Assembly: GCA_002354335.1 (NCBI GenBank)
Contig: DELI01000019.1
Span: 1 to 64,000, forward strand
Origin: Sphingobacterium sp. UBA2700
GTDB lineage: Bacteria; Bacteroidota; Bacteroidia; Sphingobacteriales; Sphingobacteriaceae
Direction of reading: 5' to 3'
Length of the DNA: 64,000 nucleotides
Shown: positions 18,618-28,692 of the stretch, piece after piece
How positions within the stretch are numbered: position 1 is the stretch's first letter
How the letters are laid out: each line of letters begins with the position of its first letter
Notes under the pieces: model-generated
Seen by the model: the letters and a program-made list of their open reading frames with translations, nothing else
What the model was told of the DNA's origin: nothing
The model's database searches: none
Translations under genes and position numbers: made by a program

Positions 18618-19634
18618 ATGTTCACTAATAAGTACCCTCTTCTAAGCGCCTTCCTCCTATTCATGCTATCAGGATTTATAAACAGTACCCAAGCACAACA
18701 GATCGGCTATGCTGTGGATTTCTTGGGCTACGCAGATAATCGTGAATATCAAGCTCCCTATACGGTTCCAAAAACGCTATTTGGAGCGACCCTATCCCCG
18801 CATCTTTATTTCCAGCTGGAAGAAAAACATCGTGTTTATGGAGGTGTACATGTAAATCAGGAATTCGGAACGCATGGGGATAATCAGGTACGCGTCAAGC
18901 CAATAGCCTATTACAACTATGCAACCGACCATGTAGATTTTGCTATTGGATTTATCCCTCGTTATGAGCGATTGAAAGATGTTCCGAAAATGGTATTGGC
19001 GGATACCCTGATGTACGACCGGCCGAATGTGGAGGGGATGTATTTCCAGTATAGGAACAGCAACTTCAAGCAAGCAGTTTACATCGATTGGCTGAGCAAA
19101 CAAAGCTATACGAAGCGGGAACAATTTGTTGCCGGTATTTCAGGTAAGTATAGCATAGGGAAGTTCTATATCAGCAATGACGGTTTGCTTTATCACAATG
19201 CTTTAACGAGCAATGACAGCTTGGATGAGCATATTCAAGATAATGCTATTCTGATGTTGAAACTTGGTGTAGACTTAAGCGAGAAGACGTTCTTAGATTC
19301 ATTAACCATCGATGCTGGTGCGGCCTTTGGATACGACCGACTACGTTCGGAATACGATAATAAAGGAACTGGCTTTATCTCTAATATTCACTTGGGTTAT
19401 AAGCGATTCTTTGTTGCCAACACGCTATACCTTGGCGATGCTTTAAATCTTCCAAACGGCGACTCCTTTTACCATCGCGAACGCTACGATCGATTGGATC
19501 TTGGTTGGATGCCCTTCAAATCTGATAAGATCGAAGGTAAGTTTACTGCTTCCTTTCACTTCTCGCCCGGACAGATAGACAATCAACAGCAATTTACGCT
19601 ACGCTATAAATTCGGCGGCAAACTAAAGGACTAG
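18618..19634 (+). CDS. Predicted secreted outer-membrane beta-barrel protein, function unknown
   Basis: A 338-residue protein with a clear signal peptide (about 1-27, cleavage after TQAQ). The mature part is rich in alternating aromatic and polar strands (for example VYGGVHVNQEF, AYYNYATDHVDFAIGF, FTASFHFSPG) and ends in a strand FTLRYKFGG, consistent with a small outer-membrane barrel. I recognise no catalytic motif and cannot assign a family. It lies alone between the odhB terminator and a convergent gene whose stop is only 6 bp away. Confidence 0.7.
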   Translation: MFTNKYPLLSAFLLFMLSGFINSTQAQQIGYAVDFLGYADNREYQAPYTVPKTLFGATLSPHLYFQLEEKHRVYGGVHVNQEFGTHGDNQVRVKPIAYYNYATDHVDFAIGFIPRYERLKDVPKMVLADTLMYDRPNVEGMYFQYRNSNFKQAVYIDWLSKQSYTKREQFVAGISGKYSIGKFYISNDGLLYHNALTSNDSLDEHIQDNAILMLKLGVDLSEKTFLDSLTIDAGAAFGYDRLRSEYDNKGTGFISNIHLGYKRFFVANTLYLGDALNLPNGDSFYHRERYDRLDLGWMPFKSDKIEGKFTASFHFSPGQIDNQQQFTLRYKFGGKLKD

Positions 19635-19640
19635 GTGGCC

Positions 19641-21575
19641 TTATTCTGCCGTAAGCTTGTTATGGATCATTCGATTGTTGTACTGCTGGATAAACGCCTC
19701 TAAATGTCGCTTCAGCGAATCAAGCGTTTGCGGTTCTTCGTTCATTAAATCTTTCGATAGCGAGGGATCTGTTTTTAAGTTGTGTAATGAACTCGGGCGC
19801 TCATTGTCGAAGGTCATGAAGTAATCGCCCATAAAGAAATTGTAGCTTCCTCCGATATTATTGACCAAGAAGTTATCGCGTCGTGGATCAAAGGCATCTG
19901 AACCGAAAGCAAAGTATGGTTTATCATATTGCAGGTAATTCAGAACCGTCGGCATGATATCGATTTGTTGGACCAACTTATCCGATAAGCCTTTAAGTTC
20001 TCCGCCCGGATAGTAGAATATGATCGGAATGGCAAAGAAATTTGGCGTGGTATTGTATTCAGGAAAATGAATCATGCTCGCATGGTCTGCCACGATAACA
20101 AATAAAGTATTATTATACCATTCGCTTTTGGAAGCGGTATTGAAAAATTGGCGTAATGCATGATCAGCATAGCCGATGGGCTCATGAAGCGGCAGTTTGC
20201 CTTTCGGGAATTTTCCGGCATATTCTTCCGGAACCTTAAAGGGATGATGGGAGGATAAGGAGAAGAAGCTGCTGAAGAAAGGCTGTTTAAAGGTATCTAT
20301 CTTTTTCGCCATGAATTGCATGAACGGCTCATCCCATATTCCCCAAATACCATCGAAATCATCGTCATTGTTATATTCGTTCTTTCCAAAGTAATTCTTA
20401 ATTCCAGCCAACTGCATATAGGCCGAAAAGCCCATGCTGCCGTTCGGTGCGCCATGGAAAAACGCCGTTTCATAGCCCTTCTCTCCTAATAGCTTCGCAA
20501 TGCTCGTGGTTTTATTTCCTGAATAAATCGACAGGACAAACGGTTCTGCGATGGAAGGGATTCCAGTGATGACAGAAGGCAAAGCATCGATGGATTTACG
20601 GCCATTTGCATAGGAGCGCGTGAAAGTATAGGATTGTTGGATAAGGGAATCCAGGAAGGGTGTATAGCCCTTGTATTTTCCAGCATCGAGCTCTTTATTG
20701 AAGAATCCGATATGCTCTTTCCCGAAGCTCTCCATGATTAAGAAAACCACATTTAAGGGTTTGAATTCCGCTGAACCTTTCGGTTGATGGATAACCGGAT
20801 AGATGGCCTGTAATTCATTTTCCGAAAAGTAATTTTTCTCTTTCAAGTTCACCGCTTTTAATGTTTTCAGAATGGAAAACGGTGTGTTCAACACGATATT
20901 CATCTCCTCCGGCGATTTCACATAATCTCCGGCATTGCTAAGTGTGATCGGACGGGTACTATGTGCCCAGCCCCCGCGAACTCCTCCTACAAAAAGGAAA
21001 GCCACGATTAGCAGAGAAACAAGATGCACAGCGTAGAATGTCCATCCTGTGAATCGCTTGTATTCGATCTTGATGAGGTCGTAAAGCTTGATCAATACCC
21101 AGACGATGACCACAAACTCCAATAACAAATACCAATATCCGATTAGGAAATCAGTCATTAGCTTGAACAGGTTTTGCTCATTGGCAAACTGACTGAACAC
21201 GGTTCCTGTAGTGCGTTTTAAAGTGAAGGGGTAATAAGCATAATCAATCAGGTTAAGTCCTATCCCGATGCTGTTCGTAATGATGAATACCCACTTGGCG
21301 ACCTTTTGATAGCTTGCCTTATATTTAAAAGGCAAGCGAATCGCCATCATGAGGATGTACAAACTATTGAGATAGAATAAAGCTGCAAGATCAAACTTTA
21401 GCCCACCGGTCATCATGCGAATCATCTCTGAGAAGGTCACATGCGGAAACTGATCGACGTTGTAAATATAGAAACCGACCCGCAGTATCTGATAAATCAG
21501 CAACATCATTGCAAAGCGTATGATCAACGCGATATATGGGGCAAACAGTCCCTTGAGGATAATTTTTCCCTTCAT
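19641..21575 (-). CDS. LtaS-like sulfatase/phosphotransferase membrane protein (second of pair)
   Basis: A 644-residue protein with about five N-terminal membrane helices (residues 10-200) and a C-terminal extracytoplasmic alkaline-phosphatase-superfamily domain from about 270. Metal and catalytic features seen: FLIMESF with Glu282, a nucleophile-position Ser328 in GRKSIDALP, and VADHASM near 515 with Asp-His ligands. Relatives are lipoteichoic-acid synthase, phosphoglycerol and phosphoethanolamine transferases. Bacteroidota lack lipoteichoic acid, so the likely role is transfer of a phospho-head-group to a periplasmic glycan or lipid. LtaS uses Thr where this protein has Ser. It starts 1 bp after the stop of the paralogue upstream. 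Confidence 0.82.
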   Translation of the reverse strand: MKGKIILKGLFAPYIALIIRFAMMLLIYQILRVGFYIYNVDQFPHVTFSEMIRMMTGGLKFDLAALFYLNSLYILMMAIRLPFKYKASYQKVAKWVFIITNSIGIGLNLIDYAYYPFTLKRTTGTVFSQFANEQNLFKLMTDFLIGYWYLLLEFVVIVWVLIKLYDLIKIEYKRFTGWTFYAVHLVSLLIVAFLFVGGVRGGWAHSTRPITLSNAGDYVKSPEEMNIVLNTPFSILKTLKAVNLKEKNYFSENELQAIYPVIHQPKGSAEFKPLNVVFLIMESFGKEHIGFFNKELDAGKYKGYTPFLDSLIQQSYTFTRSYANGRKSIDALPSVITGIPSIAEPFVLSIYSGNKTTSIAKLLGEKGYETAFFHGAPNGSMGFSAYMQLAGIKNYFGKNEYNNDDDFDGIWGIWDEPFMQFMAKKIDTFKQPFFSSFFSLSSHHPFKVPEEYAGKFPKGKLPLHEPIGYADHALRQFFNTASKSEWYNNTLFVIVADHASMIHFPEYNTTPNFFAIPIIFYYPGGELKGLSDKLVQQIDIMPTVLNYLQYDKPYFAFGSDAFDPRRDNFLVNNIGGSYNFFMGDYFMTFDNERPSSLHNLKTDPSLSKDLMNEEPQTLDSLKRHLEAFIQQYNNRMIHNKLTAE

Positions 21576-21576
21576 T

Positions 21577-23457
21577 TTAATACTGTAAAAATTGCTTGTA
21601 AGCCGATTGATAATAAGCTTTAGCGATATCCAGAAGGCTGTCGGTCTTCGCCAAAGGATAGTCAGCGCTTGCCTTATAGTTGATCACGTTTCCAACATTG
21701 TCGTAGGAAATCGTCTGCTCGGGCGTGATGATTCCAAACGCATCCTTGGAATTGTAAAAAGCGACCTGCGGGGTCGTTGGATTGAACAAGTCGCGGCTCC
21801 ATACATAATGGTTGCTCGGTAAGCCGAGTTGCTTCAAAAGGGTTGCCGCCAAATCCGTTTGACTCCCTATCCTCGATATCTTCTTACCCCGATATTCAGG
21901 CTTGATTACTTCGCCGAACATCAGCAGTGGGATGTGGAAACGATTTGGATGTGATATTTCGTATTTCTCAGCAGGAAGACGATGTCCATGATCGGCAATC
22001 ATCACAAACAAGGTATTCTTATACCAAGCTTCTTTCTTAGCCTGCTGCACGAAATTATTCAGTACGGAATCGGTATAATAAGCAGTACTTCTAAACTTAT
22101 TGGCGTTATTATCGGAGCCAAACTTATAGGCTCCTTTTAACTGAAAAGGCTCGTGGTTAACCAAAGTAAATATGCTGCTGTAGAATGGCGTTTGCTCTTT
22201 TTGAAGGTCTTTGATCATGCGGTTAAGAACGACAGCATCAGTTACTCCCCAGGATACCCTTTCTTCTGTTGGCGAGAAATTCGCATTGTCGACAACGCGC
22301 TCTACACCATGGGTTAGCATGTAGGATTTAACGTTATAAAACTCGCTTTGCCCACCATGATAAAAAGAGTTATGATAGCCCGCGGAATCCAATTCTTGCA
22401 TAAAAGCATGCATGTTCTCGTGCTTGCTGATGTACTTGATTACGCTTTCCGGTCCCTGAGCGGGGAATGCACTAAAGGTGCCAATCACCCCTTTATCTGA
22501 ACGATCAGATGCCGAATAAATATGATCGAAGAATACGCCTTCTTTGATAAAGGTTTCCATATGTGGCGTTATCCCTTTTTCGCCTCCCATCGATTCGACT
22601 AAGTCGCCTACAAAACCTTCTAACAGTACGAAAACAATATTAGGCCTTTGAGTGGTCAAAATGTTGACAGTCGAATCCGGGTTGCTAGCAAAGACAGGTT
22701 GAAGATATTTCGCGAGGTTCTCACTTTCTGGATAATATCGATATGGAGACTTCAATAAAGTGCTACTTTTAAAATAGTCACGCAGGAGCGCCCATTGGGT
22801 GCTTACCGCTGCATGATTGTTAAACGCCTCTTCCGAATAATATGCTTTACTTGGATTTAAAGTCGCACGGCCATAACCGCCACGTATAAATGTAAAGATG
22901 ATAAATGCGCCAATAAGAAGGCGAAGCCCCATACCCCAATAGGTTCGAATATTTCCAAACGCTACATTTTTGAAAAGACGTAGATAGAGATAATACGAGC
23001 CGAAGATGCCTAGGAAGATGCCTAAAATAGGAAAAAACACTGGCGTAGATTCCGCGGATGCAATAGCACCGGAAGGAGATGCAAAGAATGCATCAATTGC
23101 ACGCTTCGAGATCTTATCGCCCCATTCCCTATAAACATTAACATTAATAAAAGAAACGACAAAAAATAAGATAAGAACAACTAAGGTGTAGCTATCAAGT
23201 GCCTTACGGCTGAATTTCCACTTCTTAACGAAGGAAATTAAATTATAAACTAAGAAGGGTAATGCGCTAATATAAGCGACAGTCGACAAGTCGAGGCTTA
23301 AACCATGATAGAACATCCTGAATATTTCCTTGATGCTCGCCCCTCCAATCTTATCAAAAAAGACGGTAATAAATATTACACGGTCGATAAAACAAATAAG
23401 TAGCCAAAAACCAAAAAATCTAACAAAGGCTTTTAGCTCATTTACAACATCTTGCAT
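21577..23457 (-). CDS. LtaS-like sulfatase/phosphotransferase membrane protein (first of pair)
   Basis: A 626-residue paralogue of the gene that follows it, with the same plan: N-terminal helices to about residue 195 and an alkaline-phosphatase-type domain from about 272. Visible active-site features are FVLLEGF with Glu280, Ser320 in DRSDKG at the nucleophile position, and IADHGHRLP near the C-terminal metal site. The two genes are separated by 1 bp and must be translated from one message. Sequence between them is well diverged, so they probably act on different acceptors or in sequence rather than being a recent duplication. The substrate is not known. Confidence 0.82.
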   Translation of the reverse strand: MQDVVNELKAFVRFFGFWLLICFIDRVIFITVFFDKIGGASIKEIFRMFYHGLSLDLSTVAYISALPFLVYNLISFVKKWKFSRKALDSYTLVVLILFFVVSFINVNVYREWGDKISKRAIDAFFASPSGAIASAESTPVFFPILGIFLGIFGSYYLYLRLFKNVAFGNIRTYWGMGLRLLIGAFIIFTFIRGGYGRATLNPSKAYYSEEAFNNHAAVSTQWALLRDYFKSSTLLKSPYRYYPESENLAKYLQPVFASNPDSTVNILTTQRPNIVFVLLEGFVGDLVESMGGEKGITPHMETFIKEGVFFDHIYSASDRSDKGVIGTFSAFPAQGPESVIKYISKHENMHAFMQELDSAGYHNSFYHGGQSEFYNVKSYMLTHGVERVVDNANFSPTEERVSWGVTDAVVLNRMIKDLQKEQTPFYSSIFTLVNHEPFQLKGAYKFGSDNNANKFRSTAYYTDSVLNNFVQQAKKEAWYKNTLFVMIADHGHRLPAEKYEISHPNRFHIPLLMFGEVIKPEYRGKKISRIGSQTDLAATLLKQLGLPSNHYVWSRDLFNPTTPQVAFYNSKDAFGIITPEQTISYDNVGNVINYKASADYPLAKTDSLLDIAKAYYQSAYKQFLQY

Positions 23458-23594
23458 GTGAAAGTGATACGCTAAACGCGCAAATTTACATTTAATTCAG
23501 GACTGTAAATCTTTTCTTAACAATTTTTATACATTATATTAATGAATGCTCATTTATTTGCGTATAGTTAATGGGAAATGAGCGGTTAAATCCG

Positions 23595-23602
23595 TATTTT
23601 TG
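23595..23602 (+). promoter_or_regulatory. Candidate -7 box (TATTTTTG) of valS
   Basis: Exact TAnnTTTG match, 39 bp before the valS ATG. The same octamer stands 29 bp before polX at 56779. No properly spaced -33 TTG is visible. Confidence 0.35.
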
Positions 23603-23633
23603 TACTCCTTTTTAGATTATTTATAATTAGATA

Positions 23634-26249
23634 ATGAGCATAGCAAAAACGTACAATCCTAGAGAAGCAGAAGACAAATGGTATTCTTATTGGATGGAAA
23701 ACGGGTTCTTCCGTTCTGTTCCTGATGAGCGAGAGCCATACACCATCGTAATGCCGCCACCAAACGTAACTGGTGTCTTGCATATGGGCCACATGTTGAA
23801 CAACACGATCCAAGATGTGTTGATCCGTCGCGCACGTATGCAGGGTAAAAACGCATGCTGGGTTCCTGGAACCGACCATGCCTCCATTGCGACAGAGGCT
23901 AAAGTCGTCGCTATGCTAAAGGAAAAAGGAATCGATAAGAAATCTATTACGCGCGAAGAATTCTTAAAATACGCTTGGGAATGGAAAGAGAAATACGGAG
24001 GTATTATCTTGAAACAATTGGAAAAGCTTGGTGCTTCTTGTGACTGGGATCGCACGAAGTTTACCATGGATCCTGATCTATCCGAAGCGGTTATCGATAC
24101 ATTCATTAAGTTCTATAAAGAAGGGTATATCTACCGTGGCGTTCGTATGGTAAACTGGGATCCACAAGGTAAAACAGCCCTTTCTGATGAAGAAGTTATC
24201 CGTAAAGAAGTAAACCAGAAGCTTTACTACGTACGCTATTTTATCAAGGATAGCGAAGAGTATATCATCATTGCGACAACGCGTCCGGAGACTATTATGG
24301 CCGATACAGCAATTTGTATCAATCCATTGGACGAGCGATATAAGCATTTACAAGGGAAATCAGTGTTAGTGCCCCTAGTAAACCGTGAGATTCCTGTGAT
24401 CCAGGATGAATACGTTGAGATGGAATTCGGTACGGGATGTCTAAAAGTAACGCCAGCACACGACTTAAATGACTACGAGTTAGGCCAAAAACATAATCTT
24501 GAAGTTATCGACATCTTAAATGATGACGGCACATTAAACGAGAAAGCACAAATCCTAGTAGGTGAAGATCGCTTTGCAGCACGCAAGAAAGTTGTCGCTT
24601 TATTAGAAGAGGCTGGACAGATTGAGAAGATTGAAGACTATAAATCGCAAGTAGGATTTTCAGAGCGCACAGATGCTGCTATTGAACCCAAGCTATCCAT
24701 GCAGTGGTTCTTGAAGATGGACCACCTGGCAAAACCAGCACTAGAATATGTAGAAAACGGCGAGATTAAGTTGATTCCAGATAAGTTCTTTGCGTCCTAC
24801 AAACATTGGATGGAGAATGTTAAAGACTGGTGTATTTCTCGTCAGCTTTGGTGGGGACAGCGTATTCCAGCATGGTTCAACGATAAGAACGAATGGGTTG
24901 TTGCTAAAACGGAGGCCGAAGCTATCGCTGAGTTTGAGCAACAAGGAAAGTCAGCGACAGGCATTCGTCAGGAAGACGATGTACTGGACACCTGGTTTTC
25001 TTCCGGACTATGGCCGCTATCTGTATTCGACGGTGTTAGAAATCCAGAGAACGAAGAATTCAAATACTACTACCCAACCAATGATCTAGTTACTGCTCCT
25101 GAGATTTTATTCTTCTGGGTAGCACGTATGATTATCATGGGGCACGACTATACGCAGAAGCCGCCTTTCCGCAACGTATATTTGACCGGTATTGTTCGTG
25201 ATAAATTAGGCCGCAAGATGTCTAAGTCATTAGGCAACTCGCCTGATCCAATCGAATTGATGGAGCAGTATGGTACCGATGGTGTTCGCGTAGGAATGCT
25301 ATTATCTTCACCAGCTGGAAACGACTTGATGTTCGATGTTTCTTACTGTGAACAAGGCCGTAACTTCGCCAATAAGATATGGAATGCGTTTCGTCTGGTA
25401 AAAGGTTGGGAGACAACGGACGCTCCAGCTACCGAAGCACAAAAAACTGCTGCTCAATGGTTCGAAAGCCGCTTTAACCAAGCGCTTACAGAAATTGATG
25501 AGCACTTTGCTAACTATCGTTTATCAGATGCTTTAATGGCGACCTATAAACTGATTTGGGATGATTTCTGTGCATGGTATCTAGAGCTTGTAAAACCGGC
25601 TTATCAAGCTCCTATCGAAGCTGAAACGTTAGAAACGGTAAAAGCACTGTTCCAAAAGGTATTGAAACTTGCACACCCGTTCATGCCTTTCTTAACGGAA
25701 GAATTATGGCATGATGAGTTATTCGGACGACGTGATACGAAAGACTGTATCATTGTAGCAGATTTTCCTTCAGTTGAAGGATTCGACGAGAAGATTATTA
25801 AAGACTTCACGATTGTTCAACAGATTATCTCTGAAGTCCGCAATATCCGCAATTCAAAAGGTATCTCTCCAAAAATCGCACTTCCATTGGCTATCAATGG
25901 TGCGGAACTGGACTATGCAAAGTTTAAAGAGAGCATCATTAAACTAGCAAATATCGAGGATTTAACTTTCGTCAATGAAAAAGTATCCGGAGCGGTAAGT
26001 TTCTTGGCAGGTAAGAACGAATGCTATGTAGCATTGGAGAATAATATCGACGTCGATGCGGAAAAAGAACGCATCGGAAAAGAAATCGAATACTTAAAAG
26101 GATTTCTGAATTCTGTAGATAAAAAGCTTTCTAACGAACGTTTTGTCCAAAATGCGAAACCTGAAATCGTAGAAAACGAGAAAAACAAGAAAGCTGACGC
26201 AGAAGCGAAGATCCAGATTTTAGAAGAAAGCTTATTAAGCTTAGGATAA
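23634..26249 (+). CDS. valS: Valine--tRNA ligase
   Basis: Class I aminoacyl-tRNA synthetase charging tRNA-Val, 871 residues. The HIGH signature is HMGH at 50-53 inside [13 protein letters not shown], and KMSKS lies at 528-532. The editing (CP1) domain falls between them (for example [12 protein letters not shown]). The anticodon-binding domain follows, and the C-terminus from about 800 is a coiled-coil arm rich in Lys and Glu, typical of ValS. It is a single-gene unit closed by a bidirectional hairpin. Confidence 0.99.
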   Translation: MSIAKTYNPREAEDKWYSYWMENGFFRSVPDEREPYTIVMPPPNVTGVLHMGHMLNNTIQDVLIRRARMQGKNACWVPGTDHASIATEAKVVAMLKEKGIDKKSITREEFLKYAWEWKEKYGGIILKQLEKLGASCDWDRTKFTMDPDLSEAVIDTFIKFYKEGYIYRGVRMVNWDPQGKTALSDEEVIRKEVNQKLYYVRYFIKDSEEYIIIATTRPETIMADTAICINPLDERYKHLQGKSVLVPLVNREIPVIQDEYVEMEFGTGCLKVTPAHDLNDYELGQKHNLEVIDILNDDGTLNEKAQILVGEDRFAARKKVVALLEEAGQIEKIEDYKSQVGFSERTDAAIEPKLSMQWFLKMDHLAKPALEYVENGEIKLIPDKFFASYKHWMENVKDWCISRQLWWGQRIPAWFNDKNEWVVAKTEAEAIAEFEQQGKSATGIRQEDDVLDTWFSSGLWPLSVFDGVRNPENEEFKYYYPTNDLVTAPEILFFWVARMIIMGHDYTQKPPFRNVYLTGIVRDKLGRKMSKSLGNSPDPIELMEQYGTDGVRVGMLLSSPAGNDLMFDVSYCEQGRNFANKIWNAFRLVKGWETTDAPATEAQKTAAQWFESRFNQALTEIDEHFANYRLSDALMATYKLIWDDFCAWYLELVKPAYQAPIEAETLETVKALFQKVLKLAHPFMPFLTEELWHDELFGRRDTKDCIIVADFPSVEGFDEKIIKDFTIVQQIISEVRNIRNSKGISPKIALPLAINGAELDYAKFKESIIKLANIEDLTFVNEKVSGAVSFLAGKNECYVALENNIDVDAEKERIGKEIEYLKGFLNSVDKKLSNERFVQNAKPEIVENEKNKKADAEAKIQILEESLLSLG

Positions 26250-26262
26250 ACAGTAAATACTA

Positions 26263-26300
26263 AAAAAGAAAGGGCTATCACTACGATAGCCCTTTTCTTT
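26263..26300. terminator. Bidirectional terminator between valS and the PepSY-like lipoprotein gene
   Basis: Stem core GGGCTATC (26272-26279) with GATAGCCC (26285-26292), extended by A-rich and T-rich flanks on both sides. It therefore works for both convergent genes. Confidence 0.85.
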
Positions 26301-26314
26301 TATCCTGCCAGTGC

Positions 26315-26809
26315 TTATCGCCCTTGACGTATGAACTTACCATTCAAATCATAGAACAGTTCCGTTTCGTTCGCCAATTCCAACTCATAACCCGTTGGTT
26401 CTTTATCGGCTGATTGAACTGCCAATCCATTAAAGTTAGCATTCAAATGGTCCTGAATAGCCTTTGGAAGGACCGCTAATGGAATAGCGACCATACCTTC
26501 CGTACTGATCTCCGTCCAGTTACCGTCTTTATCGAAGTCTATTTCTGTACCCTCGCTCAGTTTCGCTTCGTGCATTGTTCCATCCTTTGATGGCGACATC
26601 TTGTCCTCCGTTTTGGTAATTCCAGCTTCCGGAAAATGTGTTGCTATAAAACTCTTCGCCCCTTCAGGCAAGCCTGCAGGAGTGCTCGACGAAGCCGATG
26701 AGGGTAAAGGTTCAGTCGTTGGCAGGTTGCTCGTATTTTGCGACTGTTTAGTCTCCTGATTGCAAGAGAACATTAAAAAAGGGATTCCAAATATCAATAA
26801 TTTTTTCAT
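26315..26809 (-). CDS. PepSY-like lipoprotein (DUF2874 type)
   Basis: A lipoprotein of about 164 residues. The signal peptide MKKLLIFGIPFLMFSC ends in a lipobox Cys. A Ser/Pro/Thr-rich linker follows, then two tandem PepSY-like units: AKSFIATHFPEAGITKTE...YEIDFDKDGNWTEI-type pattern, and AIQDHLNANFNGLAVQSADKE with ELFYDLNGKFIRQGR. Such proteins are common in Bacteroidota and bind or inhibit unknown periplasmic partners. The inner Met at 26809 is preferred over the one at 26815 because it gives a standard basic N-terminus. Confidence 0.78.
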   Translation of the reverse strand: MKKLLIFGIPFLMFSCNQETKQSQNTSNLPTTEPLPSSASSSTPAGLPEGAKSFIATHFPEAGITKTEDKMSPSKDGTMHEAKLSEGTEIDFDKDGNWTEISTEGMVAIPLAVLPKAIQDHLNANFNGLAVQSADKEPTGYELELANETELFYDLNGKFIRQGR

Positions 26810-26993
26810 CGTCATTTTATTTTATAAACACTCGGTAAACAACATTGTTCAAATAAAGATAATTTAACTCAATCTTTATAATTACCAAAAATCAGTATTA
26901 ATACTTCCTCCCTTTTACCTAAATTTTATATAACTTTAATCAATGTTTGACTAGTTCGACTAATTGTTCAAACAGCTATTTAACCTTTTTTTT

Positions 26994-27638
26994 ATGGAAA
27001 CACGATTTTTGAAAACAATCCAAAGCTCCATCAAACAATGGTACATCCCGCTTATCATTGGAATCCTGCTTATTATATTAGGTATCTATACATTAGCTAG
27101 TCCGCTTGCATCCTATTTAGCATTAGCAAGTATCTTCAGTATGTACTTTTTAATTTCAGGATTAATGGAAATCATCTTTGCACTGAACAATAGAAATGAG
27201 ATTGAAGGTTGGGGATGGTACTTAGCTGGAGGCGTAATCAACGCATTATTTGGATGTATTTTATTAGGAAATCCAGCCATTTCTATAGCAACTTTACCGC
27301 TTATCCTGGGATTCTATACGATGTTCAAGTCCTTTCAACTGCTATCCCTTTCCATGGACATGAAAGCTTATGGGGTTCGGCAATGGCGCTGGATTACCGC
27401 ATTTGCGGTCATGGGAATTCTATTCAGTTTTATCCTGATCTGGAACCCTGTTTTTGCAGGATTTACCCTCGTCGTATGGACCGGGCTTGCCATTATCTCC
27501 TCGGGTATCGGATCTATTGTCCTTTCCTATCAATTAAAACGACTCAAGACCATTGCAAGTGGTGTTTCTGAGGAATGGAAAAAACGTTTTGAAGATTTAA
27601 AAAGAGAATATTACCGCAGCATCGAAGACAAAAGTTAA
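26994..27638 (+). CDS. HdeD-family membrane protein
   Basis: A 214-residue integral membrane protein with about six hydrophobic helices in three pairs and conserved short loops (GIYTLASPLAS, GGVINALFGCILLGNP, VMGILFSFILIWNP). This pattern matches the DUF308/HdeD family, named for an acid-resistance protein of E. coli whose biochemical role is still unclear. The C-terminus is a charged cytoplasmic helix (EEWKKRFEDLKREY). An upstream TTG at 26964 would add ten residues, but the ATG at 26994 gives the better N-terminus. It is monocistronic, with a terminator at 27674. Confidence 0.82.
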   Translation: METRFLKTIQSSIKQWYIPLIIGILLIILGIYTLASPLASYLALASIFSMYFLISGLMEIIFALNNRNEIEGWGWYLAGGVINALFGCILLGNPAISIATLPLILGFYTMFKSFQLLSLSMDMKAYGVRQWRWITAFAVMGILFSFILIWNPVFAGFTLVVWTGLAIISSGIGSIVLSYQLKRLKTIASGVSEEWKKRFEDLKREYYRSIEDKS

Positions 27639-27673
27639 CACCCTATATCTTTCGATTTCTCGGAAAAACAAAT

Positions 27674-27702
27674 AAAGGCCGCTCTACACGAGCGGCCTTT
27701 TT
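27674..27702 (+). terminator. Rho-independent terminator after the HdeD-like gene
   Basis: Perfect 11-bp stem AAAGGCCGCTC / GAGCGGCCTTT, loop TACAC, followed by TT. Confidence 0.9.
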
Positions 27703-27854
27703 AGCTGATCACTATTTATTGCAATTCAATAATAACCCATATGACGCTTTTGTGACGAATTCACAAAAATTTAACAATGTATTCATTGTTTTAACAATTA
27801 TCTTTAGAACATAATTTTAAAACTATTGAACAAGAAAAAACTAATAATTATAAA

Positions 27855-28571
27855 ATGGCAAACAGAAGAAATTTCATCAAAAATAGCTTAGGATTAGCCG
27901 CAGGCGTATTAATAGCAAAAAACTCCGGCGCAACTGAGAGCCTTTTAGGGTTGGGACAAACAGCATTTAAGTTCGAAATGGAACCCCTTGGTTATGCATT
28001 TAATGCATTAGAAGGTGCTATCGATGCTCAAACCATGCAGATTCACTACGAGAGACATTACGGTGCGTATGTAAAAAATGCTAATGATGCTATCGCGGAA
28101 GAAAAAGTTCAAGCGAAAGATGCGAAAAGTATCTTCCAATCGATGGACAAATACAGTGCTAAATTAAGAAACAACGCAGGCGGTGCTTATAATCATGCGA
28201 TGTTCTGGAAATTATTACGTCCAGCAAAGGCTGATAATAAACCTAGCGGAACACTACTGCAAGCTATCAACAAAGATTTTGGTGGATTCGATCAGTTTAA
28301 AGAGCAATTCGCCAAAGCTGCAACTTCACAATTTGGCTCCGGTTGGGCATGGTTAGTTGTAGAAAATGGTAAATTGAAAGTAGGCGGTACGCCAAATCAA
28401 GATAACCCTTTGATGAAAGGCGTCGCATTACAAGGCAAGCCAATCTTGGGCTTAGACGTTTGGGAGCATGCTTATTATTTGAAATATCAAAACAAGCGTC
28501 CTGATTATGTAGGCAACTTCTGGTCTATCGTCAATTGGGATCAAGTACAGAAATACTACGACGCTAAATAA
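27855..28571 (+). CDS. Fe/Mn superoxide dismutase with Tat-type signal
   Basis: Converts superoxide to oxygen and hydrogen peroxide. The 238-residue protein has metal ligands at His64 (QIHYERHYG), His114 (YNHAMFW), Asp201 and His205 (DVWEHAYY), all intact. Unlike cytoplasmic SodA/SodB (about 200 residues) it carries a roughly 35-residue N-terminal extension with NRRNFIK at 3-9, then a hydrophobic stretch SLGLAAGVLIA. This is the twin-arginine export signature, so the enzyme is expected in the periplasm. Metal choice (Fe, Mn or either) is not clear from sequence. It is a single gene with a strong terminator. Confidence 0.95.
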   Translation: MANRRNFIKNSLGLAAGVLIAKNSGATESLLGLGQTAFKFEMEPLGYAFNALEGAIDAQTMQIHYERHYGAYVKNANDAIAEEKVQAKDAKSIFQSMDKYSAKLRNNAGGAYNHAMFWKLLRPAKADNKPSGTLLQAINKDFGGFDQFKEQFAKAATSQFGSGWAWLVVENGKLKVGGTPNQDNPLMKGVALQGKPILGLDVWEHAYYLKYQNKRPDYVGNFWSIVNWDQVQKYYDAK

Positions 28572-28582
28572 GCTCACAATCC

Positions 28583-28632
28583 AAAATAGCCTGAATAGTA
28601 GGCGAGTCCACTCGCGCTATTCAGGCTATTTT
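28583..28632 (+). terminator. Long hairpin terminator after the superoxide dismutase gene
   Basis: A 16-bp perfect outer stem (28583-28598 with 28617-28632; core AATAGCCTGAATAG) and an inner 6-bp stem GCGAGT/ACTCGC, ending in T5. It also faces the convergent RND gene. Confidence 0.9.
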
Positions 28633-28692
28633 TGTTAATATACTACCGTTCTGCAGCTCCTCTGCGATAAACAGATTCCTATTTAATCTAAT

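Noticed and set aside
19641..23457. Lipoteichoic acid synthesis
   Set aside because: The proteins are LtaS-like but the organism type is Gram-negative Bacteroidota, which lacks that polymer; only fold-level kinship is claimed.
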